The position numbers and the translations under genes are program-made. The notes below the pieces were generated by a model. The model was given only the letters and a program-made list of their open reading frames with translations, was not told where the DNA came from and ran no database searches. Shown in pieces: positions 16,679 to 25,760 of a stretch of DNA of 64,000 bases (within the stretch, counting starts at the first letter, position 1; each line of letters starts with the position of its first letter). Source of the DNA: Bacteroidota bacterium (GTDB taxonomy: Bacteria; Bacteroidota; Bacteroidia; Chitinophagales; Chitinophagaceae); contig JAFEAE010000016.1 of assembly GCA_018266575.1 (NCBI GenBank), positions 124,001 through 188,000 of the forward strand. Direction: 5' to 3'.

Positions 16679-18085
16679 ATGCTCATTAAACAATTATATA
16701 CAGGTTGCCTCAGCGAAGCGGCTTATTATATTGAGAGTAAAGGCGAAGCGGCCATCATTGATCCATTGAGGGATGTGGATGCATATCTTGAGCTTGCCAG
16801 CGAACATAAAACTGTTATCAAATATATTTTTGAAACGCATTTTCATGCTGATTTTGTCAGCGGTCATCTTGATCTTGCCAAGATCACGGGTGCCCCGATT
16901 ATTTACGGCCCTGACACAGAAGCTAACTTCCCTATCCATAAAGCGGCAGATGGGGAAATATTCAAGCTCGGTGACATTACTATCGAAGTTTTGCATACGC
17001 CGGGCCACACGCTCGAATCGTCATGTTATCTCGTTCGTGATGAGAGTGGAAAACCACATGCAATTTTCACAGGCGATACATTATTTGTAGGAGATGTAGG
17101 AAGGCCCGACCTAAGCAGCGGAAACCTCTCAAAAGAGGAATTGGCAAGCATGATGTATGATTCATTACAACATAAAATAATGCCATTGCCTGATAATGTA
17201 ATTGTTTATCCCGCTCATGGCCCGGGCAGCAGTTGCGGCAAAAATCTCGGCCCTAACACCTACAGCACCATTGCAGACGAAAAAGAAGGTAATTATGCAT
17301 TGAAGCCGCAATCAAGAGAAGATTTTATAAAAGCTGTTACCGACGGGCTTACTGCACCTCCGCAATATTTTCCTATCAATGCAAAGATCAATAAAGAAGG
17401 ATATGAAAGTTTGGATGATGTGCTGCTAAACGGATTGAAAGCGTTAAGTATTGATGAATTCAAATCATGGATAAAAAACGAAGATGTGATTCTGCTCGAC
17501 ACAAGAAATTCATCAGAGTTTACAGAAGGATTTGTTCCCGGCTCTATTAGTATAGGCTTAGATGGCCGTTTTGCTGAATGGGCAGGAAGCCTGTTGCCAT
17601 TCGACAAGCCGATTATTTTAGTTACGGAACATGGAAAAGAAAAAGAAAGCGCTGTGCGCCTTGCCCGCGTTGGGTTTGATAAAATGAGAGGATATCTCGA
17701 CGGTGGTTTTGAGGCGTGGAAAAAAGCAGGTAATCCGATTGATATGATCATTAATGTTGAGGCGGATGAATTAGCAATGGATCTTCCGTTTGATAAAAAT
17801 ATTTTAGTATTAGACGTACGCCGCGAACCGGAATTTGCGGATGGGCATGTGCGTAATGCTGTAAATATCCCGGTAAGTGATTTGACCGATCCGGCAAGTA
17901 TGGCTAACATCGAAGACAATCAAAATGTATATGTGCATTGCGCCGGCGGTTACAGAAGTATTATTGCATCTTCCCTGTTAAAACGCCAGGGGATACACAA
18001 CCTGAGAAATGTTGTTGGCGGATGGAACAGTATTAAACAACAAGAGAAAATTGAAACAGAAAAAGAAAAAAGTGTGCTGAATTAA
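16679..18085 (+). CDS. MBL-fold persulfide-dioxygenase-like hydrolase with two rhodanese domains
   Basis: A 468-residue protein. The N-terminal metallo-beta-lactamase domain (about 1-245) has THFHADFVSGH, GHTLESSCY, GDTLFVGDVGRPDL and YPAHGPGSSCG, as in ETHE1-type persulfide dioxygenases. Two rhodanese domains follow. The first (about 265-360) has LVTEHGKEKESA where the catalytic loop should be, so it lacks the cysteine. The second (about 370-460) has the active loop VHCAGGYRS. The enzyme should oxidise or move sulfane sulfur in the cytoplasm. The ATG at 16679 is preferred over one at 16652. The ArsR gene upstream may control it. Confidence 0.92.
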   Translation: MLIKQLYTGCLSEAAYYIESKGEAAIIDPLRDVDAYLELASEHKTVIKYIFETHFHADFVSGHLDLAKITGAPIIYGPDTEANFPIHKAADGEIFKLGDITIEVLHTPGHTLESSCYLVRDESGKPHAIFTGDTLFVGDVGRPDLSSGNLSKEELASMMYDSLQHKIMPLPDNVIVYPAHGPGSSCGKNLGPNTYSTIADEKEGNYALKPQSREDFIKAVTDGLTAPPQYFPINAKINKEGYESLDDVLLNGLKALSIDEFKSWIKNEDVILLDTRNSSEFTEGFVPGSISIGLDGRFAEWAGSLLPFDKPIILVTEHGKEKESAVRLARVGFDKMRGYLDGGFEAWKKAGNPIDMIINVEADELAMDLPFDKNILVLDVRREPEFADGHVRNAVNIPVSDLTDPASMANIEDNQNVYVHCAGGYRSIIASSLLKRQGIHNLRNVVGGWNSIKQQEKIETEKEKSVLN

Positions 18086-18086
18086 A

Positions 18087-18989
18087 TTAATGAGGCAGAT
18101 CATTTTCATCAATCCACATTTTTGAATAATCATTTCTCCATTGATGCTTCCATCTGCGATGGCTCCATAGCCACATCGAAGGGTTTTGACGGATAGTACG
18201 CTCCAAAAATCGGATATACCTTAACGTTAGTTCACCTTCAGGAAACGCAGCGGGATTATCTGCGCCGGTTTCCAATCTCGCATGATAAAAGCCTCGTTTC
18301 GTTTTGTAGAAATCTACAAATATCACGGGGATATTTGCAATGCGTGCCCCTTTTTCTGGATTACCTAAAAATGGAGTAGGGCGGCCAAAAAAATTCAGCC
18401 AATACGCTTTTGAAATATCTCCCGGAGCCTGGTCTGCAACAAGCGTGAGCATATATTGCGTGTTACGATATGGAAGAATTACGCGGCTCAATGCAGTTGC
18501 AGGTAACATCACAGATCCTGTCCGTGAACGCAGGTGAATAAACAACCTGTCAAAAATTTTATTTGTTATTGGCATATACACCACCATGAATTTATAATCC
18601 GTGAGGTACGGCATCGCCGCATTTGCAATTTCCCAGTTAAATGTATGGCCAAGGTGTAATTGAAGTTTTCTTCCTTCATTGTAATAATTGGCAAGTAGTT
18701 CAGGGTTGTCAATTATAAGATGTTCGGTAAGAAATTTTTTTGATGCAGATAAAATTTTAATCGTCTCAATAAAATTATCAGTAAAATTTCTATAAAACCC
18801 CTTTGCAATTTTTTTCCGCTCCTCGTCTGTTTTTTCAGGAAACGCATGCAGCAGGTTGTCCATCACCACTTTTTTCCGGTAACCAAAAACATAATACAGG
18901 AGCACATATACAAAATCGGAAAAAAAATACAGCACCCTCATCGGAAGCAACGACAACAAATACAACAGCCCGAAAACAATATAATACAT
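18087..18989 (-). CDS. Lysophospholipid/lipid A acyltransferase (LpxL/HtrB family)
   Basis: A 300-residue membrane-associated acyltransferase. It has an N-terminal membrane segment (YIVFGLLYLLSLLPMRVLYF), then the conserved NLLHAFPEKTDEER, the catalytic H-x4-E in LGHTFNWE (about residues 116-123), and VADQAPGD with the following substrate loop. In Gram-negatives these enzymes add secondary acyl chains to Kdo-lipid A; in Bacteroidota relatives may also make ornithine or other lipids. Its stop almost abuts the convergent MBL-rhodanese gene. The lipid substrate is inferred from the family only. Confidence 0.88.
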   Translation of the reverse strand: MYYIVFGLLYLLSLLPMRVLYFFSDFVYVLLYYVFGYRKKVVMDNLLHAFPEKTDEERKKIAKGFYRNFTDNFIETIKILSASKKFLTEHLIIDNPELLANYYNEGRKLQLHLGHTFNWEIANAAMPYLTDYKFMVVYMPITNKIFDRLFIHLRSRTGSVMLPATALSRVILPYRNTQYMLTLVADQAPGDISKAYWLNFFGRPTPFLGNPEKGARIANIPVIFVDFYKTKRGFYHARLETGADNPAAFPEGELTLRYIRFLERTIRQNPSMWLWSHRRWKHQWRNDYSKMWIDENDLPH

Positions 18990-18993
18990 GAAG

Positions 18994-19079
18994 AAATTAA
19001 GAATTGATAGTTAAGAATTAATAATTAAGAACTGAATACAAAACAAAACCAATACTTCATAGCTCATAACTTATACTTA
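18994..19079. repeat. Two unlike 7-mer tracts
   Basis: One tract runs ATTAAGA, ATTGATA, GTTAAGA, ATTAATA, ATTAAGA. A second runs ATACTTC, ATAGCTC, ATAACTT, ATACTTA. Unlike the hairpins elsewhere they are not complementary to each other. They lie just upstream of the acyltransferase gene. Confidence 0.6.
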
Positions 19080-20528
19080 TCAGGCGTTGATCCAGTTTTT
19101 CTTCTCTTGTTCTACATGTCGCAACTCCACTTTTGCATTGAATTTATTCCGCAGGTGCCTCGCTAATGCATCAGCAGCATATACACTTCTGTGTTGCCCG
19201 CCGGTACAACCAAAACTTACCATCAGGCTGCTGAAATTTCTTTTGATGTAATCTTCAACAGTAATATCAACCACATCAAAAATACTGTTTAAAAATCCCG
19301 GCATTTTTGTTTGTTGTTCTAAATAATCTTTCACTGCTTTATCACGGCCTGTTTGTTTTTTGAACTCTTCAATTCTTCCGGGATTTAGTATACCACGGCA
19401 ATCAAACACAAAACCGCCGCCATTTCCACTCTCATCGTTCGGAATTCCATTTTTGTATGAAAAGCTGTTGATATAAACTGTTAACGGATTTTCTTTTGTC
19501 GCCTGAACGGGTTCATAACGTTGAATGATCTCATCTTTTACAATCTCATTCAACATTCTTTCATATTCGGGTAATTCAATTCCTGTTTTTTTATTTTGCA
19601 AAAACCATTTCAAGTTTTTTAAACCAAGCGGAATACTCGTTAAAAAATGCGCTTTCCGTTCAAACAAACCACGGAAGCCATAAGCGCCGAGCACCTGCAT
19701 CAAACGGATCAATACATAACCGTTATACTGGTTTATAAAACGTGTGCGGTCAATTTTTTCCTGCAGCACTTCTTCCACACAATCTATATAATATTCCAGC
19801 AAATTATTTTTCCAATCATCGTTCAGGTTCGCTTTTGCCTGCCACAGCATCGATGCAACATCATATTGCAAAGCACCTTTCATGCCACCCTGGTAATCTA
19901 TAAAATGCGGTTCCTCATTTTTTATTAAAATATTGCGGCTTTGAAAATCGCGGAACATAAAATATTTATGGTCTGCTTCAGCAAGATATTCACTCAACCT
20001 GTCAAAATCATTCAGCATTTTTTCTTTGTCGTACGGAAGTTGTAATGCATCCAGGAAATAATATTTAAAATAAAGCAGGTCGCTGAGAATTGCCTGCTTA
20101 CCAAATTCCTTCGATGTTATTGAAAAATTATAATCAAGGTTTTTATCACCGGCTATTTGCAGCCTGGCAAGCGCCTTCAGGCTTTTCTGAAAAAGCGCAT
20201 ATACATTATCGTTATATCCGTTTTCTTCCAGTTTATTCAGTAACGATACATCTCCAAAATCTTCCAGTATATAAATGGTTTCTGTTCTGTTGACTGCATA
20301 AATTTCCGGTACGGGACAATCACATTTTTTAAACTGTCGGCTGAAATAAATAAATGCCCGGTTCTCTTTCACATTATCCCCGTAAGCGGCAATGTATGTT
20401 TGCCTTTCAGTAACAATGCGAAAATAAATCCGGATACTTCCCGACTGCGGTATTTTCCCAACATTTAAAATCTTTTCATTACTGTAACTGCCGAAAAGTG
20501 TTTTTATATCATCAATAATTTGCTGCAT
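19080..20528 (-). CDS. Aminoglycoside-phosphotransferase-like sugar kinase fused to a RapZ C-terminal domain
   Basis: A 482-residue two-domain protein. Residues about 1-340 form an APH/AmgK-like kinase: ILEDFGD (hinge), MFRDFQSRN (191-199, catalytic Asp194) and FIDYQGG (209-215, metal Asp211). Residues about 347-475 match the C-terminal domain of RapZ, with INSFSYKNGIP, FDCRGILNP, DKAVKDYL and the signature GCTGGQHRSV (440-449). The N-terminal kinase domain of classical RapZ is absent. AmgK phosphorylates anomeric MurNAc/GlcNAc, and the RapZ C-domain senses glucosamine-6-phosphate, so a cell-wall amino-sugar role is plausible. No MurU partner lies beside it. Confidence 0.88.
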   Translation of the reverse strand: MQQIIDDIKTLFGSYSNEKILNVGKIPQSGSIRIYFRIVTERQTYIAAYGDNVKENRAFIYFSRQFKKCDCPVPEIYAVNRTETIYILEDFGDVSLLNKLEENGYNDNVYALFQKSLKALARLQIAGDKNLDYNFSITSKEFGKQAILSDLLYFKYYFLDALQLPYDKEKMLNDFDRLSEYLAEADHKYFMFRDFQSRNILIKNEEPHFIDYQGGMKGALQYDVASMLWQAKANLNDDWKNNLLEYYIDCVEEVLQEKIDRTRFINQYNGYVLIRLMQVLGAYGFRGLFERKAHFLTSIPLGLKNLKWFLQNKKTGIELPEYERMLNEIVKDEIIQRYEPVQATKENPLTVYINSFSYKNGIPNDESGNGGGFVFDCRGILNPGRIEEFKKQTGRDKAVKDYLEQQTKMPGFLNSIFDVVDITVEDYIKRNFSSLMVSFGCTGGQHRSVYAADALARHLRNKFNAKVELRHVEQEKKNWINA

Positions 20529-20577
20529 CGAAATATTTTATTCTAAAATCTGTTCAATGTTACTATATTTTTTTTGA

Positions 20578-20650
20578 TACCAGCTTTAGTAACTCCGGTT
20601 GAGTATCGTTGCTTTCGATTCCTGCAGTGGAAGAATCGCATTTCGTTCGT
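20578..20650 (+). repeat. Dispersed intergenic repeat, degenerate copy
   Basis: Begins TACCAGCTTTAGTAACTCC and contains ATCGTTGC, matching the left half of the family and the copy at 905-970. The right half is different. Confidence 0.45.
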
Positions 20651-20697
20651 CGGTATTGCTACCATGGAACTTTAGTTTTATAACCGGTAAGTTTTCT

Positions 20698-20775
20698 TTC
20701 CACGCAAAGAAGCAAAGTTATAAAGCTGCCAAGAAATTTTTTTTATGCTTAGTGTCTTTGCGGGGAAACAAACAT
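20698..20775. repeat. CGCAAAG-type hairpin repeat
   Basis: CCACGCAAAGAAGCAAAG at the left pairs imperfectly with CTTAGTGTCTTTGCGGGG at the right. It resembles 14660-14765 and 34795-34862 and lies just past the 3' end of the dienelactone hydrolase gene. Confidence 0.55.
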
Positions 20776-20789
20776 AAAACCACAACCTT

Positions 20790-21494
20790 TTATTTCAATT
20801 TATTTTCAAGAAAGCTTAATGTCATTGACCACGCTTCTTTTGCAGCTTGTGGATGGTATGAGGCCCGCTCATCGCAATTAAAAGCATGATCAGCGTAAGA
20901 GATCACTACATTGATATATTCTTTTTTTGCTTCTTTTAATGCGTGTACTACACCTTCAATATGTTCATTCGGAATATGTGCATCCATTCCGCCCCAAAAC
21001 ATTAAATGTGGCGCATGGATCTCACGCAGCCTGCCCGTCAGCGAAGGCATCCCCCCTGAATAATAAGAAACCGCGGCAGACAAAGGCAAAATCATATTAG
21101 CAAGAAACGAAATCCTTCCACCCATGCAAAAACCAATGCTTCCAATTTTTTCTTTTATCACATTTGGTTGTTGCTGAAGCCAACTGAAACAAGCTTTTAT
21201 GTCTGCTTCAAGCCCATCCGTAGTAAGCGCTTTTATGTGCATCATTGTTGAACCAAAATCATTATAATCCCCTTCAAAACCCGGGGCCGTGCGATGGAAT
21301 AATTCCGGTGCAATAACTGTATAACCATGAATAGCCAGGCGATCCGCAACATTTCTAATATGGTGATTGATGCCAAATGCTTCCTGGAAAAGAATAATGC
21401 CTGGAAATGACCCGGGGTTATTTTTTGGAAACGACGTGTATGCATTCATGTTAGTCCCGTCCATAACAGGTAGCGAAACATAATTTTGCTTCAT
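20790..21494 (-). CDS. Dienelactone hydrolase family protein
   Basis: A 234-residue alpha/beta-hydrolase. The nucleophile elbow is GSIGFCMGGR with a catalytic cysteine (about residue 122), the acid is in FWGGMDAHIP, and the histidine is in YADHAFNCDER. PGIILFQEAFGINHHIRNVA is the usual N-terminal block. The Cys-Asp-His triad is as in carboxymethylenebutenolidase. No aromatic-degradation gene is nearby, so the true substrate is unknown; many such proteins in Bacteroidota are broad hydrolases. It lies 24 bases downstream of the large glycosidase gene on the same strand. Confidence 0.9.
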   Translation of the reverse strand: MKQNYVSLPVMDGTNMNAYTSFPKNNPGSFPGIILFQEAFGINHHIRNVADRLAIHGYTVIAPELFHRTAPGFEGDYNDFGSTMMHIKALTTDGLEADIKACFSWLQQQPNVIKEKIGSIGFCMGGRISFLANMILPLSAAVSYYSGGMPSLTGRLREIHAPHLMFWGGMDAHIPNEHIEGVVHALKEAKKEYINVVISYADHAFNCDERASYHPQAAKEAWSMTLSFLENKLK

Positions 21495-21518
21495 ATATAT
21501 CAGGTATGATTTACGAAA

Positions 21519-24131
21519 TCATTTTGGTGTTCTCGGTTGTATCAGTTTAGCAACTAAACCTGTCCATCCTGTTTGATGTGATGCGCCTAAACCTTTCCCA
21601 TTGTCTCCATGAAAATATTCATAGAACAAAATGTAATTATTAAAGTTCGGGTCAAACTGTAATTTATCATTGGTTCCGAATATCGGGCGTTTGCCATTAG
21701 TGTCGCGAAGGAATAATCGTGTTAACCGCTTTGATAATTCGCTGGCGATTTGATCTAAGGAGAGATATTGCCCGGAGTTTGTCGGGTATTCCACTTTAAA
21801 ATCATCTCCATAATAATCGTGAAAACGATATAATCCCTCAATGATCAAAAAATTTACAGGCATCCAAACTGGGCCGCGCCAGTTTGAGTTTCCGCCAAAC
21901 AACGGAATAGTGGATTCGCCGGGGGTGTATTGAACACTCATTATTTGTCCGTCTACATTAAATACAAACGGATGTTGCTCATAATATTTTGATAATGCAC
22001 GCACGCCAAATTCGCCCAGGAATTCCGTTTCATCAAGCATACGGTATAAAATACGTTTCATGCGGTGCCCTCGAAGCAACGATAATAAATGTTTTTCATC
22101 TTCCCCTTTCTCATGCCAGCGGGAAACAAGGTTTGCAAGGTCAGGGCGGTTCTCTAAAAACCATCGCATGCGTTCTACAAATTTTGGTTGCGATTGTAAA
22201 AGTTCATCATCTAAAATTTCTACTGCAAACAACGGTACCAGCCCAACCATTGAGCGTATTTTCAATTTTATCACGCCGTCATCCGGCAGGCGAATGATGT
22301 CATAAAAAAATTCATCTTCATCATCCCACAATCCAGAATTATTTTCTCCCATGCTCGCCATCGCACCGGCGATGTATAAGAAGTGTTCAAAGAATTTTGT
22401 TGCCATATCCTGGTATACCGGATTTGTCTTCGCCAGCTCCAGTGCCATGCGCATTAAATTCAAAGAGTACATTGCCATCCAGCTTGTTCCGTCTGATTGT
22501 TCCAAACGTGCGCCATCAGGCAGCTTCATGTCGCGGTCAAACAAACTGATATTATCCATTCCTAAAAAGCCCCCTTCAAAAATATTATTGCCTTCTGTAT
22601 CTTTTCGGTTCACCCACCACGTGAAATTGATAACGAGCCTATGAAAAATCCTTTCCAAAAAAACAATATCGCCCTTTCCGCCGTTAGCCTGTTTGTCTAT
22701 TTCATAAACACGGCACGCCGCACCTGCATGTACCGGCGGATTGGTATCATTGAACTCCCATTCATACGCAGGCAACTGGCCATTGGGGTGCATGTACCAA
22801 TCTTTGGTGAGCAAGACCAATTGTTTCTTTGCAAATTCCGGGTCTATCAGAGCAAACGTCATGCAATGAAAAGCAAGGTCCCACGAAGCATACCATGGAT
22901 ATTCCCATTTGTCCGGCATCGAAATAATATCTGCATTGTTCAAATGGCGCCATTCGTTATTCCTTCCTTTCCATCTCGATGCAGGTGGCGCAGGTTGTGA
23001 AGGATCGCCTTTCAGCCATTGGTCAACATCATAATAATAAAATTGTTTGCACCAAAGCATGCCGGCAAACGCCTGTCGTTGCACATTTTTTTCCTCATCG
23101 TTGCTGACATTTTTTTGGATCTCTGCATAAAATTCATCCGTCTCCTTTATACGCTGGGAAAAAATAGTTTCAAAATCGGCAAACGCATTGCCGGGATTTT
23201 TATCCGACAAACGCAAACGAACCGTATAGGTTTGCCCCGCAGGAATCCTTATATCATAATTCGCGGCAGCTTTTGTTCCACCTCTGTCAGGATTAATTGT
23301 CGCATACCCATTAACGATATGATCGTTGATGCCATCCTTAAAATATTTTTTTCCATCATTATAATTATACAATTTCGGAGTGTTGGTTTCATTATCGCAA
23401 AAAAATAATGAGTGGCTATTCTCACAATACAGTTTTAAATTTCCCAGATCGCGGTGCTGAATTTCTATTACGTCGTCTGCAACGGCAAACGCATTCGGTT
23501 TGTAATCATCATAACCCCAGGCCCATGTATTACGGAACCAGATTGTCGGCAACACATTTAATGATGCATCGTGTTTACTGTGATTCGTTACACTGATCTT
23601 TATCAGCAAATCATTCGTATCCCCTTTTGCATATTCCACAAATACATCGAAATAATCATCATTATTAAAAACACCGGTGTCGATCAATTCAAATTCCGGG
23701 TCGAGCCGTGTACGTTTTTTATTTTCACTCAATAACCACGAATAAGGAAACTCCGCCTGTGGGTATTTGTATAGCATTTTCATGTACGAATGCGTCGGTG
23801 AGGAATCGAGATAGTAGTACAATTCTTTCACATCTTCGCCGTGGTTGCCTTCATACCCTGTCAACCCGAATAATCTCTCTTTCAGTATCGGGTCCTGTTT
23901 ATTCCACAAACTAACGGAAAAGCATAACCGCTGTTCAGTATCGCAGATTCCGGCAATGCCTTCTTCACCCCAACGCCATGCTTTGCTGCGTGCCATATCA
24001 TGCGTTGTATATAGCCATGCTTCTCCGTTTTCACTGTAATCTTCACGCACCGTTCCCCACTGGCGGTCGCTTACATAAGGCCCCCACTTTTTCCACTCCG
24101 CATTTTGAAGCCGTTGTTGTTCTATGTTCAT
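21519..24131 (-). CDS. Large GH63-type glucosidase
   Basis: An 870-residue protein without a signal peptide, so probably cytoplasmic. It begins with GPYVSDRQWGTVREDYSENG and contains KWEYPWYASWDLAFH, YEWEFNDTNPPVHA, DGTSWMAMYSLNLMR and SNWRGPVWMPVNFLIIEGL. This pattern fits the (alpha/alpha)6-barrel glycosidases related to family GH63 that act on alpha-glucosides or glucosylated compatible solutes. The aspartate and glutamate in these blocks are candidate acid and base. It sits between an SDR similar to glucose dehydrogenase and a dienelactone hydrolase, all on the minus strand. The exact substrate is not predictable here. Confidence 0.8.
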   Translation of the reverse strand: MNIEQQRLQNAEWKKWGPYVSDRQWGTVREDYSENGEAWLYTTHDMARSKAWRWGEEGIAGICDTEQRLCFSVSLWNKQDPILKERLFGLTGYEGNHGEDVKELYYYLDSSPTHSYMKMLYKYPQAEFPYSWLLSENKKRTRLDPEFELIDTGVFNNDDYFDVFVEYAKGDTNDLLIKISVTNHSKHDASLNVLPTIWFRNTWAWGYDDYKPNAFAVADDVIEIQHRDLGNLKLYCENSHSLFFCDNETNTPKLYNYNDGKKYFKDGINDHIVNGYATINPDRGGTKAAANYDIRIPAGQTYTVRLRLSDKNPGNAFADFETIFSQRIKETDEFYAEIQKNVSNDEEKNVQRQAFAGMLWCKQFYYYDVDQWLKGDPSQPAPPASRWKGRNNEWRHLNNADIISMPDKWEYPWYASWDLAFHCMTFALIDPEFAKKQLVLLTKDWYMHPNGQLPAYEWEFNDTNPPVHAGAACRVYEIDKQANGGKGDIVFLERIFHRLVINFTWWVNRKDTEGNNIFEGGFLGMDNISLFDRDMKLPDGARLEQSDGTSWMAMYSLNLMRMALELAKTNPVYQDMATKFFEHFLYIAGAMASMGENNSGLWDDEDEFFYDIIRLPDDGVIKLKIRSMVGLVPLFAVEILDDELLQSQPKFVERMRWFLENRPDLANLVSRWHEKGEDEKHLLSLLRGHRMKRILYRMLDETEFLGEFGVRALSKYYEQHPFVFNVDGQIMSVQYTPGESTIPLFGGNSNWRGPVWMPVNFLIIEGLYRFHDYYGDDFKVEYPTNSGQYLSLDQIASELSKRLTRLFLRDTNGKRPIFGTNDKLQFDPNFNNYILFYEYFHGDNGKGLGASHQTGWTGLVAKLIQPRTPK

Positions 24132-24200
24132 AATCTAAATATTAAGTAAAAGTCAAAAGCAAAAAATTTAGCAATCACCGGCTTTTTTCTTTTCACTTTT

Positions 24201-24282
24201 TTGTAACAAGCATTTGTTCTTTTCTCAACATCGTTGTGTCACTCACTTGTACAGCAACAATTATATTGAGCGATTGTCTGCA
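24201..24282 (+). repeat. Dispersed intergenic repeat copy
   Basis: Contains CTCAACATCGTTGTGTCACT, ACTTGTAC and AGCAACAATTATATTGAGCG in the family order, with a few substitutions relative to the reverse of 43590-43672. Confidence 0.7.
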
Positions 24283-24432
24283 CTTTAATTTTAACCTGAT
24301 TTTACTGATTCGCCTGATTGGTTGTTTTCCAAAGAGATATTTTGAGGACCACAGATACTTTTCATTTAATCTCCGCGAAACCCAGTGCATAACTCCGTGG
24401 CCTACTATAAATTGCGATTTTCGAATATCAAC

Positions 24433-24475
24433 AATCCAGTTATTAATTCTTAATTACTAATTTTTAATTACAAAA
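24433..24475. repeat. 7-mer tract, single arm
   Basis: TTATTAA, TTCTTAA, TTACTAA, TTTTTAA and TTACAAA follow one another just past the 3' end of the SDR gene. Confidence 0.55.
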
Positions 24476-24479
24476 GCGC

Positions 24480-25289
24480 CTAACCATTCGTACTAAATCC
24501 CGGGTACAGCGTCATTCCCCCATCAATGAAAATGGATGCGCCGGTAATGTAGTCGCTGTCATCACTTGCGAGCCAAACAGCAGCTTTACCAATATCATCC
24601 GGTTGCCCGATGCGCTGATAAGGAATGAGGGTCAGTAATGATTGTAATGCCTGTGGTGTGTCCCATGCAGCTTTATTAATTGGTGTTTGAATAGCACCCG
24701 GACAAATACTATTTATACGGATTTTTTTCGGAGCAAATTCCTGCGCAATACTTTTCATCATCAGCATAATGCCACCTTTGCTTGCAGCATAATTTGCATG
24801 CCCTGCCCAGGGAATAACTTCATGCACGCTACTCATACAAATTATTTTTCCTGCGGCAGATGAACGTTCAGCAACAACCCCCCTGCGTAAAAATTCTTTG
24901 ATGGCCTCACGTGCACATAGAAACTGACCGGTTAGATTCACACCGATCACAAAATTCCATTGTTCCAATGTCATTTCTGTAAATGGCGAATCGCGTTGCA
25001 GGCCCGCATTGTTTACCAATATATCAACAGTACCAAATTGCGCAACAACATCTGAAAACATTTTTACTACTTCATCTTCTTTACTTACATCACATTGATA
25101 TGAAATTCCGGTTCCGCCTGCAGTAATGATTTCTGCAAGCACAGCATCTGCTGCAGGTTTTGTTGCAGCAACCGGATGATTAATAACTACTGTTGCACCT
25201 GCAACCGCCAATGATTTTGCAACGCCTGCACCAATACCTGAACTTGCACCTGTAATAATTGCAATTTGCCCTTGTAACTTTTTTTCCAT
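24480..25289 (-). CDS. SDR oxidoreductase, glucose 1-dehydrogenase-like
   Basis: A 269-residue classical short-chain dehydrogenase. The cofactor motif is TGASSGIGAGVA (about 14-25), NNAG is intact, and the catalytic Ser-Tyr-Lys are in ICMSSVHEVIPWAGHANYAASKGG (about 150-173; Tyr and Lys in YAASK). The end GASIFIDGGMTLYP is typical. The closest characterised pattern is glucose 1-dehydrogenase, which fits its position upstream of a glucosidase on the same strand, but SDR substrate calls are unreliable. All catalytic residues are present. Confidence 0.88.
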   Translation of the reverse strand: MEKKLQGQIAIITGASSGIGAGVAKSLAVAGATVVINHPVAATKPAADAVLAEIITAGGTGISYQCDVSKEDEVVKMFSDVVAQFGTVDILVNNAGLQRDSPFTEMTLEQWNFVIGVNLTGQFLCAREAIKEFLRRGVVAERSSAAGKIICMSSVHEVIPWAGHANYAASKGGIMLMMKSIAQEFAPKKIRINSICPGAIQTPINKAAWDTPQALQSLLTLIPYQRIGQPDDIGKAAVWLASDDSDYITGASIFIDGGMTLYPGFSTNG

Positions 25290-25465
25290 AAAATTAGTTT
25301 GTGAAAAATGAAATGTAAAAATGAAATGAATTTTAATTTTCTTTCTTACTAATGATATGGAAAATTAAGGCGATTTTAGTTATAAGTAATAAGAACAGGG
25401 AGGAAGTTTGTTAACGGATTGTAAGTGCTGATGCTTTGCAAGTAATACCATTGATAACAGCGACC

Positions 25466-25482
25466 TCATTTCGAACGAAGCC
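25466..25482 (+). repeat. Solo end of the TCATTTCGAACGAAGCC element
   Basis: Seventeen bases identical to the left terminal repeat of the element at 43413-43556. No matching right end is visible within 150 bases. Confidence 0.6.
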
Positions 25483-25709
25483 GTTTGCATTATCAATTTT
25501 TTTCCTGGTACAGTATAGTGATAAATGATATTACAGGATGCTTTTTTAATATTTAACTGCTAAATCTTTTCCGGGAAATTCCTTTACGACCTGACGATGA
25601 ACTGTGATATACTGACGAAGTTATTGCGATTATTCCAACGGGAAAATCGAAGGTAATTATGCTACTATCAAAAAGATAAAAACGGGGAAATGATTTTTTA
25701 CACTCATAA

Positions 25710-25738
25710 AAAAGCCCCGAAAATTTTCAGGGCCTTGC
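25710..25738 (-). terminator. Intrinsic terminator of the M13 peptidase gene
   Basis: On the minus strand AAGGCCCTGAAAATTTTCGG pairs with itself around AAAATTTT and continues into GGGCTTTTTT. It begins about 20 bases after the peptidase stop. Confidence 0.8.
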
Positions 25739-25760
25739 TTATTGCTAACCGTAACTATTA

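Larger units (their letters stand above)
24132..24479. other. Repeat-rich intergenic region
   Basis: This 348-base gap between the glycosidase and SDR genes holds a dispersed repeat copy (24201-24282) and a 7-mer tract (24433-24475). I see no coding potential or RNA gene. Confidence 0.5.
25290..25760. other. Intergenic region with repeat remnants
   Basis: A 471-base gap upstream of the SDR gene and downstream of the M13 peptidase gene. It contains one end of the inverted-repeat element (TCATTTCGAACGAAGCC at 25466-25482) and a terminator near 25710. The rest shows no open frame of note. Confidence 0.45.

Noticed and set aside
17293..17919. 208-codon open frame antisense to the MBL/rhodanese gene
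   Set aside because: Ser/Ile/Pro-rich translation typical of an antisense shadow; the sense gene has complete catalytic motifs.
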